Origin: Phlebotomus papatasi
Lineage: Eukaryota; Arthropoda; Insecta; Diptera; Psychodidae
Length of the DNA stretch: 64,000 nucleotides
Assembly (NCBI RefSeq): GCF_024763615.1
Contig: NC_077224.1
Location: 78,936,712-79,000,711, forward strand
Reading direction: 5' to 3'
Part shown: positions 45,797-56,143 of the stretch, one piece after another
Layout of the letters: the number at the start of each line of letters is the position of its first letter
How positions within the stretch are numbered: the stretch's first letter is position 1
Made by a program: the position numbers and the translations under genes
Notes under the pieces: model-generated
What the model was told of the DNA's origin: nothing
The model's database searches: none
The model's input: the letters and a program-made list of their open reading frames with translations, nothing else

Positions 45797-47033
45797 CACT
45801 GAGAAAAAAAGGGGGTGCGATTAACACTTATCCTCGTAACTTTAACACTTTTTAGGTGTAAAAATATATCAACATTTTTTTAATGTTAATTTTACACCTT
45901 TTTAAGCGTAAAATTATCACGAAAAAGGGTAACTTTAACCCATAATACACCTAAAAAGCATAGGGGAAAGTGGTCTGCCTTTGAATGCGGCAGCCTTTGA
46001 ATATTGTATTTTTTTCACTTTTCTTTAAAGCATAAATTCTTTTCTATTAACTATTAGATAGCTATTCATAATCCTCACAAGTCATCAAAAAATGCAGACC
46101 CTAGCTCTTATTTTCTAGGTGCTAGGGCAAAAAAACGAATCTGAGCTCTAAACTGTAATTTTGATGTTCCACAATTCATGTGTTTTTTCATAATTAAAAT
46201 AATTTTTCGAACAAATCTTCTATTGTGAGTCATAGAAGGTTATTCTTGGATGGTATTTCTCCAAATACATTTTGATTCAGATGAGACAAATTTTGTGAGT
46301 GATAAAAGTTTGCAAATATTGCTCTGCGGCAGCCTTTGAATCTTAATGTTGTGTGCCTTTGAATCCTCTCTTTCCATGCATTGAAACATCTGACAGCTTC
46401 CTGTCCGGGAGCAGAATAGAACTCCTACTTTTGTCTGACGAATGTCATACAAATACTTATAAAATGCTATCTTGCTCCGGCCGAGATGTTTCAAACTGAC
46501 AATTGTCAACTTCAATGGCGTTTTATTACAAATTTTCAAGTGAAAAACAGTGCTTCAGAAAAATGTAAAAAATGTTGTTGTATAATGACTTTTGACTACA
46601 CTGGTGGTTTTATTGAGTGCATTAGGGTTCATGCTAATCAATTATGGGCCACTTAATGTTACAGCCCTAATATTTTCAGTGAAAAATTAAGATTCAAAGG
46701 CTGCCCAACCACATTTAAAGGCAGACCATGCAGGCTGCCTTTGAATATATCGACATAACATTTTTAAGTTCCTCACCAGGAAAAACTGAGGACTTGCGAG
46801 TCCTGAATGGGGTAAGCATAGAAGCTTAATGAACAAGAGAATATTTTGGTGTAGTGAAAAGTAAAACTCATGTTGTAGTTTACTCTGAAAAAAATCTGAA
46901 ATTTTAAACATCATTTTTCGTTCAAAGGCAGACAACTTTCCCCTAATATTTACACCGATTTCGGATCAATAAGGCAGGGTAAAATAAACATTTCCGGAAT
47001 GTTATTTTAACTTTTTCGGATTTCTCTCACAAT
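45797..47033. mobile_element. Family M foldback repeat, copy 1, split by element W
   Basis: The left tip CACTGAGAAAAAAAGGGGGT and right part TTTTCGGATTTCTCTCAC match the intact copy at 48223-48474. Between AAAAAGCA-TA and ATATTTACACC sits element W; the intact copy reads AAAAAGGGTAATATTTACAT there, giving a single TA at the empty site. Confidence 0.8.
45963..46943. mobile_element. Element W, GGGKAA-tip, TA-flanked (981 bp)
   Basis: GGGGAAAGTGGTCTGCCTTT at the left and AAAGGCAGACAACTTTCCCC at the right, flanked by TA at 45961-45962 and 46944-46945. GCCTTTGAAT or its complement (allowing a shortened form) occurs about seven times: two at the left, two in the middle, three in the right third. 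The interior aligns by eye with element X: ACAGTGCTTCAGAAAAAT, a CTAGCTCTTATTTTCTAG palindrome and CATAGAAGCTTAA/CATAGAAACTTAA are shared, but X has different words. No transposase remnant was recognised. Confidence 0.8.
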
Positions 47034-47071
47034 GTATTTTTGTACTGACCAACTTAATCAAAATATTGCCT

Positions 47072-48149
47072 ACACAGAAAAACATATTTCATAAAATTCT
47101 TCGTACAGTCAAGTGTGCTAATCCGGACGCTCGATCCGCTATCTGGATTGTTTATGACTAATCCACCTAAAATAATATTTTTATTTTTATATCCGTAATA
47201 TAGTCACTACAGTAACATAATATAACTATTCGAGTTTGAGAAAAAGCAAAAATAATATTTTTATCCATCAAATAAATGAGTGTAATTGACTCATTTCAAT
47301 CTTGTCCCAGCTGGGTCTTCACTAAAAATTTTCTAGCAGTGATATTTTCGCTAATGACTGGTTGATTGAGAACATTTATTGTTTTCCTTGTGAAAAAAGT
47401 ATTTTAAATCCAAAGGTTTCATTAAAAGTGAATTAGCGAAAAGGCGACCCAGTTAGTGCATGCTGACTTATTTCAGTATTATCATTATTTTATAAATTTT
47501 CTTTAATATTTTTGATAATTTTTTTTATAACTATTATGTTTTAGAATGAAATAGTGAATAATTCTATGGATTTAGAAGAAGTAAAAAAGAATTTAATCAG
47601 TCCAAAAAGAAGCGTTTAAGTAGCACTCTTCGGAAAACGATCCAGTTATTCCACCTTACTATAAATGTTTTTTTTTTTTCAATTTATGTTGGGGATTTAC
47701 GAAATGCTTATACGTCATTTTACTGACAAAGAAGTTCGTGAAAGTTTGTGCTTTTTTACACACATTTTTGTAAGATTATTCAATAGGGAAATTCATCTTC
47801 TACACGCTTTATAACCATTTTTTAGTTGTTTTTTTTCACAAAGATTGTTTTAAAACATGATCACTTGACGATCATTTTTTGTACTTTTACAAACATTTGT
47901 TCGTAAATATTCACAAACACAAAAAAAGTGTTTGTAAAATGCTGTCACTTGTTCGTTATTTTCCGCCAAATGTACGAACAAATGTTTGTAAAAGAATAAA
48001 AAATGCTCGTCAAACGATGATGTTACGAACACGGTTTGTGAAAAATTACAAACTTTTACGAAGTTTCTAGTGTGTAATACGTCTAACGTTTATTTTAGTA
48101 GAAATTCACAAACATTTACGAACAATTTTACGAAATATTTTTTCTGTGT
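47072..48149. repeat. Family C foldback repeat, copy 3, with insertion
   Basis: The left tip ACACAGAAAAACATATTTCA and right tip CGAAATATTTTTTCTGTGT match copy 2. The middle is a long palindrome of TTTACAAACATTTGTTCG words. The left arm is interrupted at about 47106 and resumes near 47697 (TTTACGAAATGC). Confidence 0.65.
47106..47665. mobile_element. Decayed Tigger/pogo-type element inside C copy 3
   Basis: The left tip CAGTCAAGTGTGCTAATCCG followed by GACGCTCG resembles the CAGT..A......TAATCCG(G/A)A tips of Tigger/pogo-like elements. TCCGCTATCTGGATTG and AATCCACC repeat the theme. The right tip is too decayed to fix the boundary; ATCCAGTTATTCCACCTTAC near 47641 is the best candidate. Confidence 0.4.
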
Positions 48150-48222
48150 AATCTTATGCAAACAAAGAAAATTAGTTTCATTAATCTAATCTTAGAGAAA
48201 CACAGATTACGTTTAGTCACTA

Positions 48223-48474
48223 CACTGAGAAAAAAACGGGGGTGCGATTAACTTTTTTCTCATAACTTTAACACTTTTTAGGTGTAAATATATATCAACA
48301 TTTTTTCATGTTAATTTTACACCTTATTAAGGGTAAAATTAACATGAAAAAGGGTAACTTTAACCCCTAATATACCTAAAAAGGGTAATATTTACATCGA
48401 TTTCGGATCAATACTGCAGGGTAAAATTAACATTTCCGGAATGTTATTTTAACTTTTTCGGATTTCTCTCAGTG
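48223..48474. mobile_element. Family M foldback repeat, copy 2, intact (252 bp)
   Basis: CACTGAGAAAAAAACGGGGG at the left and GGATTTCTCTCAGTG at the right, with TTAATTTTACACC/GGGTAAAATTAACATG palindromes inside. It provides the uninterrupted reference site for element W. Confidence 0.8.
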
Positions 48475-50053
48475 TAGTCTTTAGAATGTTGTTTTGAAAG
48501 ATTTTGGTTTTCGTTTAATGTTTTGTACGTGAAATCAATTCAAAATTTACTTTCTCAACATCTGTAAATGTTGCGTGATCTTTTTTTTATCTTGTAAGTC
48601 ATTCGTTCTGGGGTAAAATCTTCACGGGAGATGCAGAGATTATCTGTAAAGTGACATTTTCGTGTTGTATCCGTGAAAATGACTATTTTCCTTGTCACAC
48701 TTCACGCCAAAGCATCTCATTCTATGCTGTGGATTCTGGAAGAGGGAGAGAAAGATTTGGCCAAAGCCAGAGAAAAAATGGAAGAACTAAGAACTGTAGT
48801 AATCACCCAACATAAGACATTCAGAGGGAATTATGACTAAGTGGTGCGTAAAATATTTACTACATTCTCGTATTCACCTTTTCCCCAAGACCATTTTCCC
48901 GTATAAAACGTTGAGATTTGCTTGGTGGAGATGAAACAGTGTGTAATAAATGGGCATGGAAGTATCGAGTGAGGGTGCCAAAATGTTATGATGGGAGAAA
49001 ATAAAAAAAAGAGCCAGAGAAAAATATTTTCTTATTAGGGTATGAGGTGATAGAAGTTTTCCCATAAAAAGAAGACGCTGAGGAATATTGTCCAAAAATA
49101 AAATTTTCTCCTAAACACTCAATCTAGTGAGAAATTTGTTTTTCAAGAGTGAAAATTTGCGCCCCATCTTCCCATCTCTTATCTCTGTTTTCATTCAATT
49201 TTCCCAAAACTTGTGGTTGGGAGCAATAATATTTAGAAACATCTCATCTCATATTATAATTAGTTGTCGGAAGGCTGGAAACCTCTTCAGTGCAATTAGT
49301 CACACGCCAAGTAATTTTTCACTCTTCCGCAGGCCAAAACTCTAAAACATGACTTTGTTGTGTTAACTGGTGGTGAAAATGACAAAAATCCAATTTCCAC
49401 TTCAAATTATAAACTATGGCATTTTAGAAACAGACACTCAATGAGCACTGTAAATAATGTGGTGAGATTCATCTACTAATACCAAACAGTTCTTTTTTTG
49501 GCCACTATAAATGTTTGCTCTTCGCTTGTTGAGGAAAAAATAACTCTAATAAAGTGTCAACGGGTGTGTCAAACAAGCGAGGGGATAGCAACATGATGGA
49601 GGGAGAAATTCACAAAATAGGATAATAAAAAGCAAATGAGAATTCATCTGTGGAATTTAAGGAATTTCATGCTAAACCAAAAATTCATTATCATTCAAAT
49701 GAGTATGGTATGAATTCCAGCGTATAAAATGAACCAGAAAGTCCTCAGCCCTATAACAAGGGTTCTGCATTGATCAAAATGATACAGAATTGAGAAATGA
49801 TACAGAAGCCTTGAGGTAGGGAAATATCTTGATCTTGCTGATGTATCCTATCAGATACCACTCATTGAAAGTATCGTTGAATAAGCCGATAGGCTTCAGA
49901 CCTATATCATGGGGAGGGGGGAGGGGTTAAAAAAAAAAGAAAGTATTGTGGAAAACCATTGAAAATTTCTTAATCAAGAATTTGACATAATTTTTTACCA
50001 TGCTACTTCACTGTATACATTACAATTTAATGACAATTAACATTTACAGTCAA
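48475..50053. other. Noncoding stretch
   Basis: No gene or repeat end is supported. A G-rich run, GGGGAGGGGGGAGGGG, lies near 49911-49926. Confidence 0.45.
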
Positions 50054-50407
50054 TAGGGTAAAAAGTGGAAATCGAGACAGTTTGGAAAGTTGGACAAAGC
50101 AGTGTGGAATGTGAGACACCTCCCTAAAAACTTGATAATAAATCAATTAAATATTTCAATTTTCGATAAAAAGATTTTTAAACCTAATATTGTGATTATT
50201 TGAGAAGTTAATAATGCAAAAGTCGTTATTAAACTATCAAAGGGTGACTTGCAAGAACAATTTAAAAAATGTATTGCATGCGTGATATTCATAACCTTGA
50301 TACGGTAGTTGTCATTTTCTCTGTTTCTTATAGAAGTTGCTAGGAAAATATCAAAGTGTTTTGTTTGATTTTTCGGCATAATTTGTAAAATATTATTAAG
50401 TCCGTAC

Positions 50408-50664
50408 ACTACTGAGAGAAATCCGAAGAAGTTAAAATGACATTCCGGAAATGTTAATTTTGCTCTGCAGTATTGATCCAAAATCTGTGTAAATATTACC
50501 CTTTTCAGGTGTATTGGGGGTTAAAATTACCCTTTTTCATGTTAATTTTACCTTTAAAAAGATGTAAAATTAACATTAAAAAATGTTGATATATTTTTAC
50601 ACCTAAAATGTATTACAGTTATGAGGAAAAAAAGTTAATCGCACCCCCTTTTTTCTCAGTGTAG
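50408..50664. mobile_element. Family M foldback repeat, copy 3, nested in V
   Basis: ACTACTGAGAGAAATCCGAA at the left and CCCCCTTTTTTCTCAGTGTA at the right, in opposite orientation to copies 1 and 2. The same TTAATTTTACC and TTTTTACACCTAAAA phrases are inside. Confidence 0.75.
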
Positions 50665-50879
50665 TGAAAATCGAAGGACATACATCCATTTAAAAGGTGA
50701 ATAAAAAATATTTGTGAAATATTACATTTAAAAAGGAGAGAAAAGTGATTTAATTTCGTGTTGCATTCAGAACAAGTTTTATGAAATCTTGGACAAGTTG
50801 ATTTTGTGAATGAATTTGGTGGTTTTGTGCATTGAAAACATGTCAACTGTCAACAAGGAAGACAAAGATCCTTAAGTAT

Positions 50880-51092
50880 CCGGAGAAATAGTTGCAACAG
50901 CAGTTAGCAGCTGATAAGGAAAAAATCTCCTGGAGAAAGGCTGCCAAGATTTTCAGATTCCGACGACCACTTTTTCTGATACAGGTGGTAATTAAAATCG
51001 CAAAAATACCTGGAGAAAAACAAAGACGAGCCTCTACAGAACTCCCAAAAGTGGCAAAGGACCTGGGCGGATTAGCTATTGAAGTGTGCTAA
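50880..51092 (+). pseudogene. Pogo-like transposase DNA-binding fragment in element V
   Basis: The frame reads ADKEKISWRKAAKIFRFRRP and then IPGEKQRRASTELPKVAKDL. KIS.RKAAKIF.(I/V)PR is the core of the Psq helix-turn-helix and GKK/GEKRR..S.EL the linker to the second DNA-binding block in pogo transposases. The recognition helix carries an insertion-like change (PLFLIQVVIKIAK). The frame stops at 51092. It has no intact start and no DDE domain, so it is a relic. Confidence 0.65.
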
Positions 51093-51656
51093 AAAGTTGC
51101 ATCCGCTTTAAAGCTATAACTGCTGGACAGCGCGGGACGCGTCTGTGAAATTTACAGAACCTCTTTTTGGTTGGACGTCCAGGAAGTTCTTGATAATTAG
51201 GATTCTTCAAGTGTTACCCGAACATAAAGGAGGGATTAGCATAACCATCAAATGTGCAAGTGTACAGAGAAAACCCTCAACACTTGATTTTCTACATATT
51301 TTGTATGATATTTTGTCATTAATATCACTATGTCCATCTTTCCAAAAGTTTTTGTCTCACTTTCCAAAATTTTGTCCATCTTTTCAAAATGTGTTGTTTT
51401 CTAATTTGATTGAATATTCTAATTATTTGGTTGAAAATTCTAATAAAAACTGCTAAGATTCTGTTAGAATATTTCACAAGGAATCTCATGATACAAATTA
51501 AATGAAAGTAGTAAATATTTATTCGGCTGAAAAATGCATTTGAAATTGAACTTTTTCTTAAGTGTCCACCTTTCCACAATTCACCCTATGTCGCAAAATA
51601 GCCAAATAGCAAAAATCAATCTCTGATTTTATTTCTTTTGGACATCCGGACATAAT

Positions 51657-52100
51657 CCTCTCGTTCAGTAATAACCTTCCCGATTTGAGAGCTCTCTCCG
51701 GTTGAGGTTTTTTCTTTACCGATTCGAAGGTAAATCAGAGAGAACTTACCTAAAAAACCGTTTAAAGTAAGAACGTTTAAACCGACGAGTTACACAAAAC
51801 TGAGAAAGTTCATGAAAAGGACATTTATCTTAATAAAATTGTAATTCAAACGCTTTGCCGTCCTGAAATTCCACAAAACTATACAAAAATTCACTTTTTG
51901 CAGCAAAAGTTTGCACACTCTTGTTGACATTGTTGACGATTGAAGTGTCAAGAATATCGAAATTCGACATGACAGAACAATCAGCGCTAAAACGGCGAGT
52001 ACGTGAACTTGAACTTTAGGCTTCCGGTAGATTTTCGAATAGGTTTGGCTTGGCTTTGGAGTGGCTTTGTCTCTTCGAAAGGTTATTACTGAACGGAGCC
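51657..52100 (-). mobile_element. Element Z1 (444 bp, AAT duplication)
   Basis: CCTCTCGTTCAGTAATAACC at the left and GGTTATTACTGAACGGAGCC at the right are imperfect inverted repeats. AAT flanks both sides (51654-51656, 52101-52103). It is the reverse-complement twin of Z2 (55366-55809), with exactly the same length. An open frame with TYSKIYRKPKVQVHVLA is shared by both copies. Confidence 0.8.
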
Positions 52101-52492
52101 AATATGTCTTTTGAATATTAGTCCACAATATTAAATTGAATATTATTCAACTTAAAGGGTCTGCAGTCTAGAAGTTTGGCTTAATTTGCGGTAGTCTCAA
52201 ATTTCTAAACAACAAAAATTACAGTGATTTTTCGAAATGATAGATCAACCAATTTTAATGTTTTTTTAAGTTCTTTTATTAATGATCTATAAATAGCTAT
52301 TAAAGCTAGGCCGAGCAATTTTTGTAATAAACATATGAATAAATACTAATAAAACAAATTATTATACTAATTTCCTTGGACATCCAGCAATAAAGTTAAA
52401 TATATTTTCAGTGAATATTAAAAATTTTCTCGTTAGTTATTCATCATCAAAATAATGATTGATTTTTAATCTTTACTTGGTAAATAAATAAT
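52101..52492. other. Noncoding stretch
   Basis: AT-rich sequence without recognisable features. Confidence 0.4.
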
Positions 52493-52717
52493 GTACTGAA
52501 TACACTTACGACTTGAGCCGAGAGACGACTTAAAGTAAATTATAATCAAAATAATGATTAGGTTACATATCCATCAGTTTCAGACTAATTCGTCTTTCGG
52601 CTTAAGCTGAGAAACTGATTAGTTAGTGGGAAACTGATGGAAATATAGTCAAATCATTATTTTGATTATAATTACGTTAAGCCGTCTCTCAGCTTAAGTC
52701 GTAAGTGTGTCCAGTAC
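52493..52717. mobile_element. Family F foldback MITE, copy 1 (225 bp)
   Basis: GTACTGAATACACTTACGAC at the left and GTCGTAAGTGTGTCCAGTAC at the right. AAGCCGAGAGAC-type and AATCAAAATAATGATT phrases mirror each other through most of the element. Related pieces lie at 54038-54164 and near 21370. Confidence 0.75.
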
Positions 52718-53793
52718 ATGAGATTAATTTCCAAGAAATTGTCTTTATTCTGCAATTTAATCTAAGTCAATGGGAAATTGCAATCTTGGAATGAAAAAAC
52801 AACAGGGGACTGTCCTAACCTTTCTTCAGTGTTTCACCCACATGTTCCTGCGGAAAATCCGCTGAAATCGCGCAAATATTCTTTACAGGGTAGATTCTCA
52901 AAAATGTATCTAAAAGTCCCAACAGAACGAACAAAAATCTCAGACTTTGGGATTTAATTAAATCCAAAAGAAGGGGACTCTTCTTACAAATGTAAGTACA
53001 TGTCAAGAGCAATTTGACATTGTCATGCAGTGGTGAAAATATTTTCTAACAGTTTCAGAATTTACTTAACTTTTACGGGTGCAATTCAAACAAATACAAC
53101 CACTTGAGCATAAGACTCTCATGATGGGCGAAGAATGTTTTCCACCCACTTGACACCTCTTCCGGGAGATTTTCCAACTCTCACACATCCAACACTCTTA
53201 GAAGATATTTAATTAAACAAACAATCTGACGGGTGAAAGTCGCACTAAGCAAATATTCGCAGCGAAATACTCAGCGTGACGTGATAGAACCTCATTGAGG
53301 ACTAATTACAGTCAAGTATTGCAAAGCATAAAGAGAGAATTATTGTTTGATAGAAAAGGCATTTGTGAGATTAATATCTGATTAGTTTGGATTAATCGTT
53401 AATTTAAATCGTATTTTAATTTTCTAACTTTGTGGATTTTGCTTTTTCTCATTGAACCGTTGGAATCGTTTGAATTTTAAAATGTGTTTGGTTAAATGAA
53501 CAATTGTTCATTTTAACTAAAGTTTGAGGGGTTTTATCTAATATTTTATAGAAACTTATTTTGACTACTTTTTCTGTAGTCAAGCGGTTAAAATAATTTA
53601 CGGAAAAATAGTTACCATTTTGCAGAATAGTAATTGAGGCAAAATCAATTACAATTATCGTAATTGCTCGAATTGCTTAAAGTAAGCAATACAAATCAGT
53701 CAGTAAATATAACTCCAAAATGGTTTTTCTCTACATAGAAACTGTAAAATTCGGCAATCATCTTTTAGATGGATCCCTAAATAAAAAAGAAAC
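52718..53793. other. Noncoding stretch
   Basis: No gene, repeat end or RNA gene is supported. Confidence 0.4.
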
Positions 53794-53795
53794 TA

Positions 53796-54009
53796 GGGGA
53801 AAGTGGTACAAGTTGGACTGGGCTTTTTTCTTGATAAATTTAGTACTTCATTTTTATTTGTATATTTTTAATGCTTTAGTTTTATAATTTGGTTCCTTGT
53901 ACTTAGAAACAAATTTTGTACTGTATTTATCAAGAAAAAAGTCATGTCCAACTTGTACAGATGAATTGTTCAATTTGTAACACTATGTCCAACTTATATG
54001 ACTTTACCC
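53796..54009. mobile_element. GGGKAA-tip MITE P2 with TTGGAC words (214 bp)
   Basis: TA-GGGGAAAGTGGTACAAGTTG and TCCAACTTATATGACTTTACCC-TA form the ends. AAGTTGGAC or GTCCAACTT occurs at the left end and twice towards the right. TTTTCTTGATAAAT/ATTTATCAAGAAAA is an internal palindrome. Confidence 0.75.
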
Positions 54010-54037
54010 TATAAAACGGGATTCAAACCTAATGGCG

Positions 54038-54164
54038 TAGACACACTTACGACTTAAGCCGAGAAACGGATTTGTAAGAATCTGTTGAAAATGTAATCCT
54101 GATCATTATTTTGATTATAATTATACTTTAAGCTATCTCTCGGCTTAAGTCGTAACTGTGTCTA
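54038..54164. mobile_element. Family F foldback MITE, copy 2 (shortened)
   Basis: TAGACACACTTACGACTTAA at the left and TTAAGTCGTAACTGTGTCTA at the right, with CATTATTTTGATTATAATTA inside. It lies 28 bp right of MITE P2. Confidence 0.7.
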
Positions 54165-54675
54165 GGGCATAAGGTTCAGACATATTGTTTAACTTGTTTA
54201 ATATTTTTTCAGACAAGATTTTTTGAAAAGTTTCATTTTTAGGATTAAATATCAACAGTAAACGATCCATTAATCCACTAAGTAAAGCATATTGCCATGA
54301 AAGCTGGATCGTCACCGCAAAATAATTTTTTTTGAAAATTATTCATTGCTTTTTACTAATTTGCAAAATGTCTTGCATTAGTTGCTAATGGAACATAATG
54401 TTACAAAAATAATTTGTTAAGAGCGAAGACTTATTTTCAAAACAAAAATTATTTTGAGGGGCGCAATCCAATCTACATGAATGATACATGCTTTACTTGT
54501 CTTACATTCTGAAGAACTAGTAAAATTGCTTGTTATTTATAATTTTGAGACCTTCAGGAGCTGGGCTAAACCTATAGTTTGTAGATTGCGAAATTGGTTA
54601 CAGGAGGTATCCCTATGAATAAAAGAAAACATAAACTGTTAGTGCATTTTTTCACAAAATTAAAATTATTTATTA
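54165..54675. other. Noncoding stretch
   Basis: AT-rich; nothing is supported before element X. Confidence 0.4.
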
Positions 54676-55298
54676 TAGGGGAAGTGAGGGATGCTTCGCA
54701 CGCGCGAGCCTTCGAACAATCCGAGTTTTCTCTTTGTTTGAAAAGTGCTAGTTCCTCATTTCTTAGACATTAGATAGATAATCATAAACCTCATCTTCAC
54801 CGCAAAAATAGGCAACCTAGTCCTTCTTTCCTAGGTTCTAGAATCACAATTGCAAAAATATGGCCTAAAATGGGAAATTTTGTTGACTCACATTTCGTGT
54901 GATGTCTCACAGTTAAATTGATTTTCAGAAATAATCACTTACATCAATAGATGAAGGGTTAATCTGGGTTGATATTTACGTAATATTTTTTGCATCGGAG
55001 GAAAATTATTTTCCGAGTGGCGAAAAAATCCTAAATACTACACTGCGTATTGGTTCAACTACTGAAAGTGTTATGGTTCGCCAACTCATCAGGTTACTCC
55101 AGCAGCTTAAAATCACAACATAACCTAAAAGAGGAAAACAAAGGAAAAGAAAGATGAAGAAAAGACAGCTGATAAATTTTTAGGGTTGTCACATTTGAAA
55201 GTTTCACATTTCAGTCGATTTTTCGACATGAATTTGCAAGAAAAACAGTGCTTCAGAAAAATTAGAAGAAAACTGTTTTAGATACCTTCTTTTACGGC

Positions 55299-56143
55299 GT
55301 TATCACACTTGCACAATAAAATTTTAATGTGATTCACATTAATTGTCGCTTGTGAGCGTCCAAATGGCTCCGATCAGTAATAACCTTTCGAAGAGACAAA
55401 GCCACTCCAGAGCCACTCCAAAGCCAAGCCAAACCTATTCGAAAATCTACCGGAAGCCTAAAGTGCAAGTTCACGTACTCGCCGCTTTAGCACTGATTGT
55501 TCTGCCATTTCGAATTTCGATATTCTTGACACTTCAATCGTCAACAATGTCAACAACAGTGTGCAAAGTTTGCTGCAAAAAGTGAATTTTTGTGGAATTT
55601 CAAAATGACAGAACGTCTTAATTGGACTTTCACTCAAAGAGATGTCCTTTTTAGGAACTTGCTCATTTTTGTGTAACTCGTCGGTTTAAACGTTCGAACT
55701 TCCAACGGGTTTTTAGGTAAGTTCTCTCTGATATACCTTCGAATCGGTAAAGGAAAAACCTCTACCGGAGAGAGTTCTCAAATCGGGAAGGTTATTACTG
55801 AACGAGAGGAATATGTTATTTGTGTCTTTGAGTCACTTAATATTTGAGATTTTTTTATTTATTGATAAAGAAGTGGACTTGGACTGCAAAAATAAGTTTA
55901 AATTTACCTAAAGCATAAATATTTTTCATATTAAAAAAATAAAGAGAAAATCGCATTAATTTTTCGCATTAATGATATAAATCAATTTATATCAAATTTT
56001 GCGGGCCAAGTCTACCTTTTTATCAACAAATAGATCAAATTTTGAATATAAAATGGTTCAAACACACAAATTACATATTTGGACTCTCACCAGCGACAAT
56101 TAATGTGAATCATATTAAAATTTTAATGTGCAAGTGTGATAAC
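55299..56143. mobile_element. Element Y, inverted-repeat element nested in X, host of Z2
   Basis: GTTATCACACTTGCACA at the left and TGTGCAAGTGTGATAAC at the right, each continued by a long arm (AAATTTTAATGTGATTCACA, TTAATTGTCGC). The left arm is interrupted at GTCCAAAT by Z2; the right arm shows the same site uninterrupted (GTCCAAATATGTAATTTG in complement). Confidence 0.8.
55366..55809 (+). mobile_element. Element Z2 (444 bp, AAT duplication), nested in Y
   Basis: GGCTCCGATCAGTAATAACC at the left and GGTTATTACTGAACGAGAGG at the right. AAT flanks both sides (55363-55365, 55810-55812), and the right arm of Y gives the empty site with one AAT. It is about 90% identical by eye to Z1 in reverse orientation. 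The superfamily is unknown; a 3-bp duplication is compatible with Harbinger-like elements. Confidence 0.85.

Larger units (their letters stand above)
50056..51586 (+). mobile_element. Element V, pogo-like, TA-flanked (1531 bp), with M copy 3 inside
   Basis: TA-GGGTAAAAAGTGGAAATCG and CACCTTTCCACAATTCACCC-TA form the ends. Words TTTGGAAAGTTGGAC/GTCCATCTTTCCAAAA recur inside both ends. A 250-bp M repeat is inserted in the left half. It carries the longest Psq-type remnant of the window (next entry) but no catalytic domain. Confidence 0.75.

Noticed and set aside
47850..48070. Paired plus/minus ORFs of about 60 aa
   Set aside because: They mirror each other because the DNA is a long palindrome in family C copy 3.
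51790..55585. Conserved ORF with TYSKIYRKPKVQ as a host gene
   Set aside because: Both copies lie wholly inside the Z elements; frame sharing is explained by recent common origin of 444-bp MITEs.
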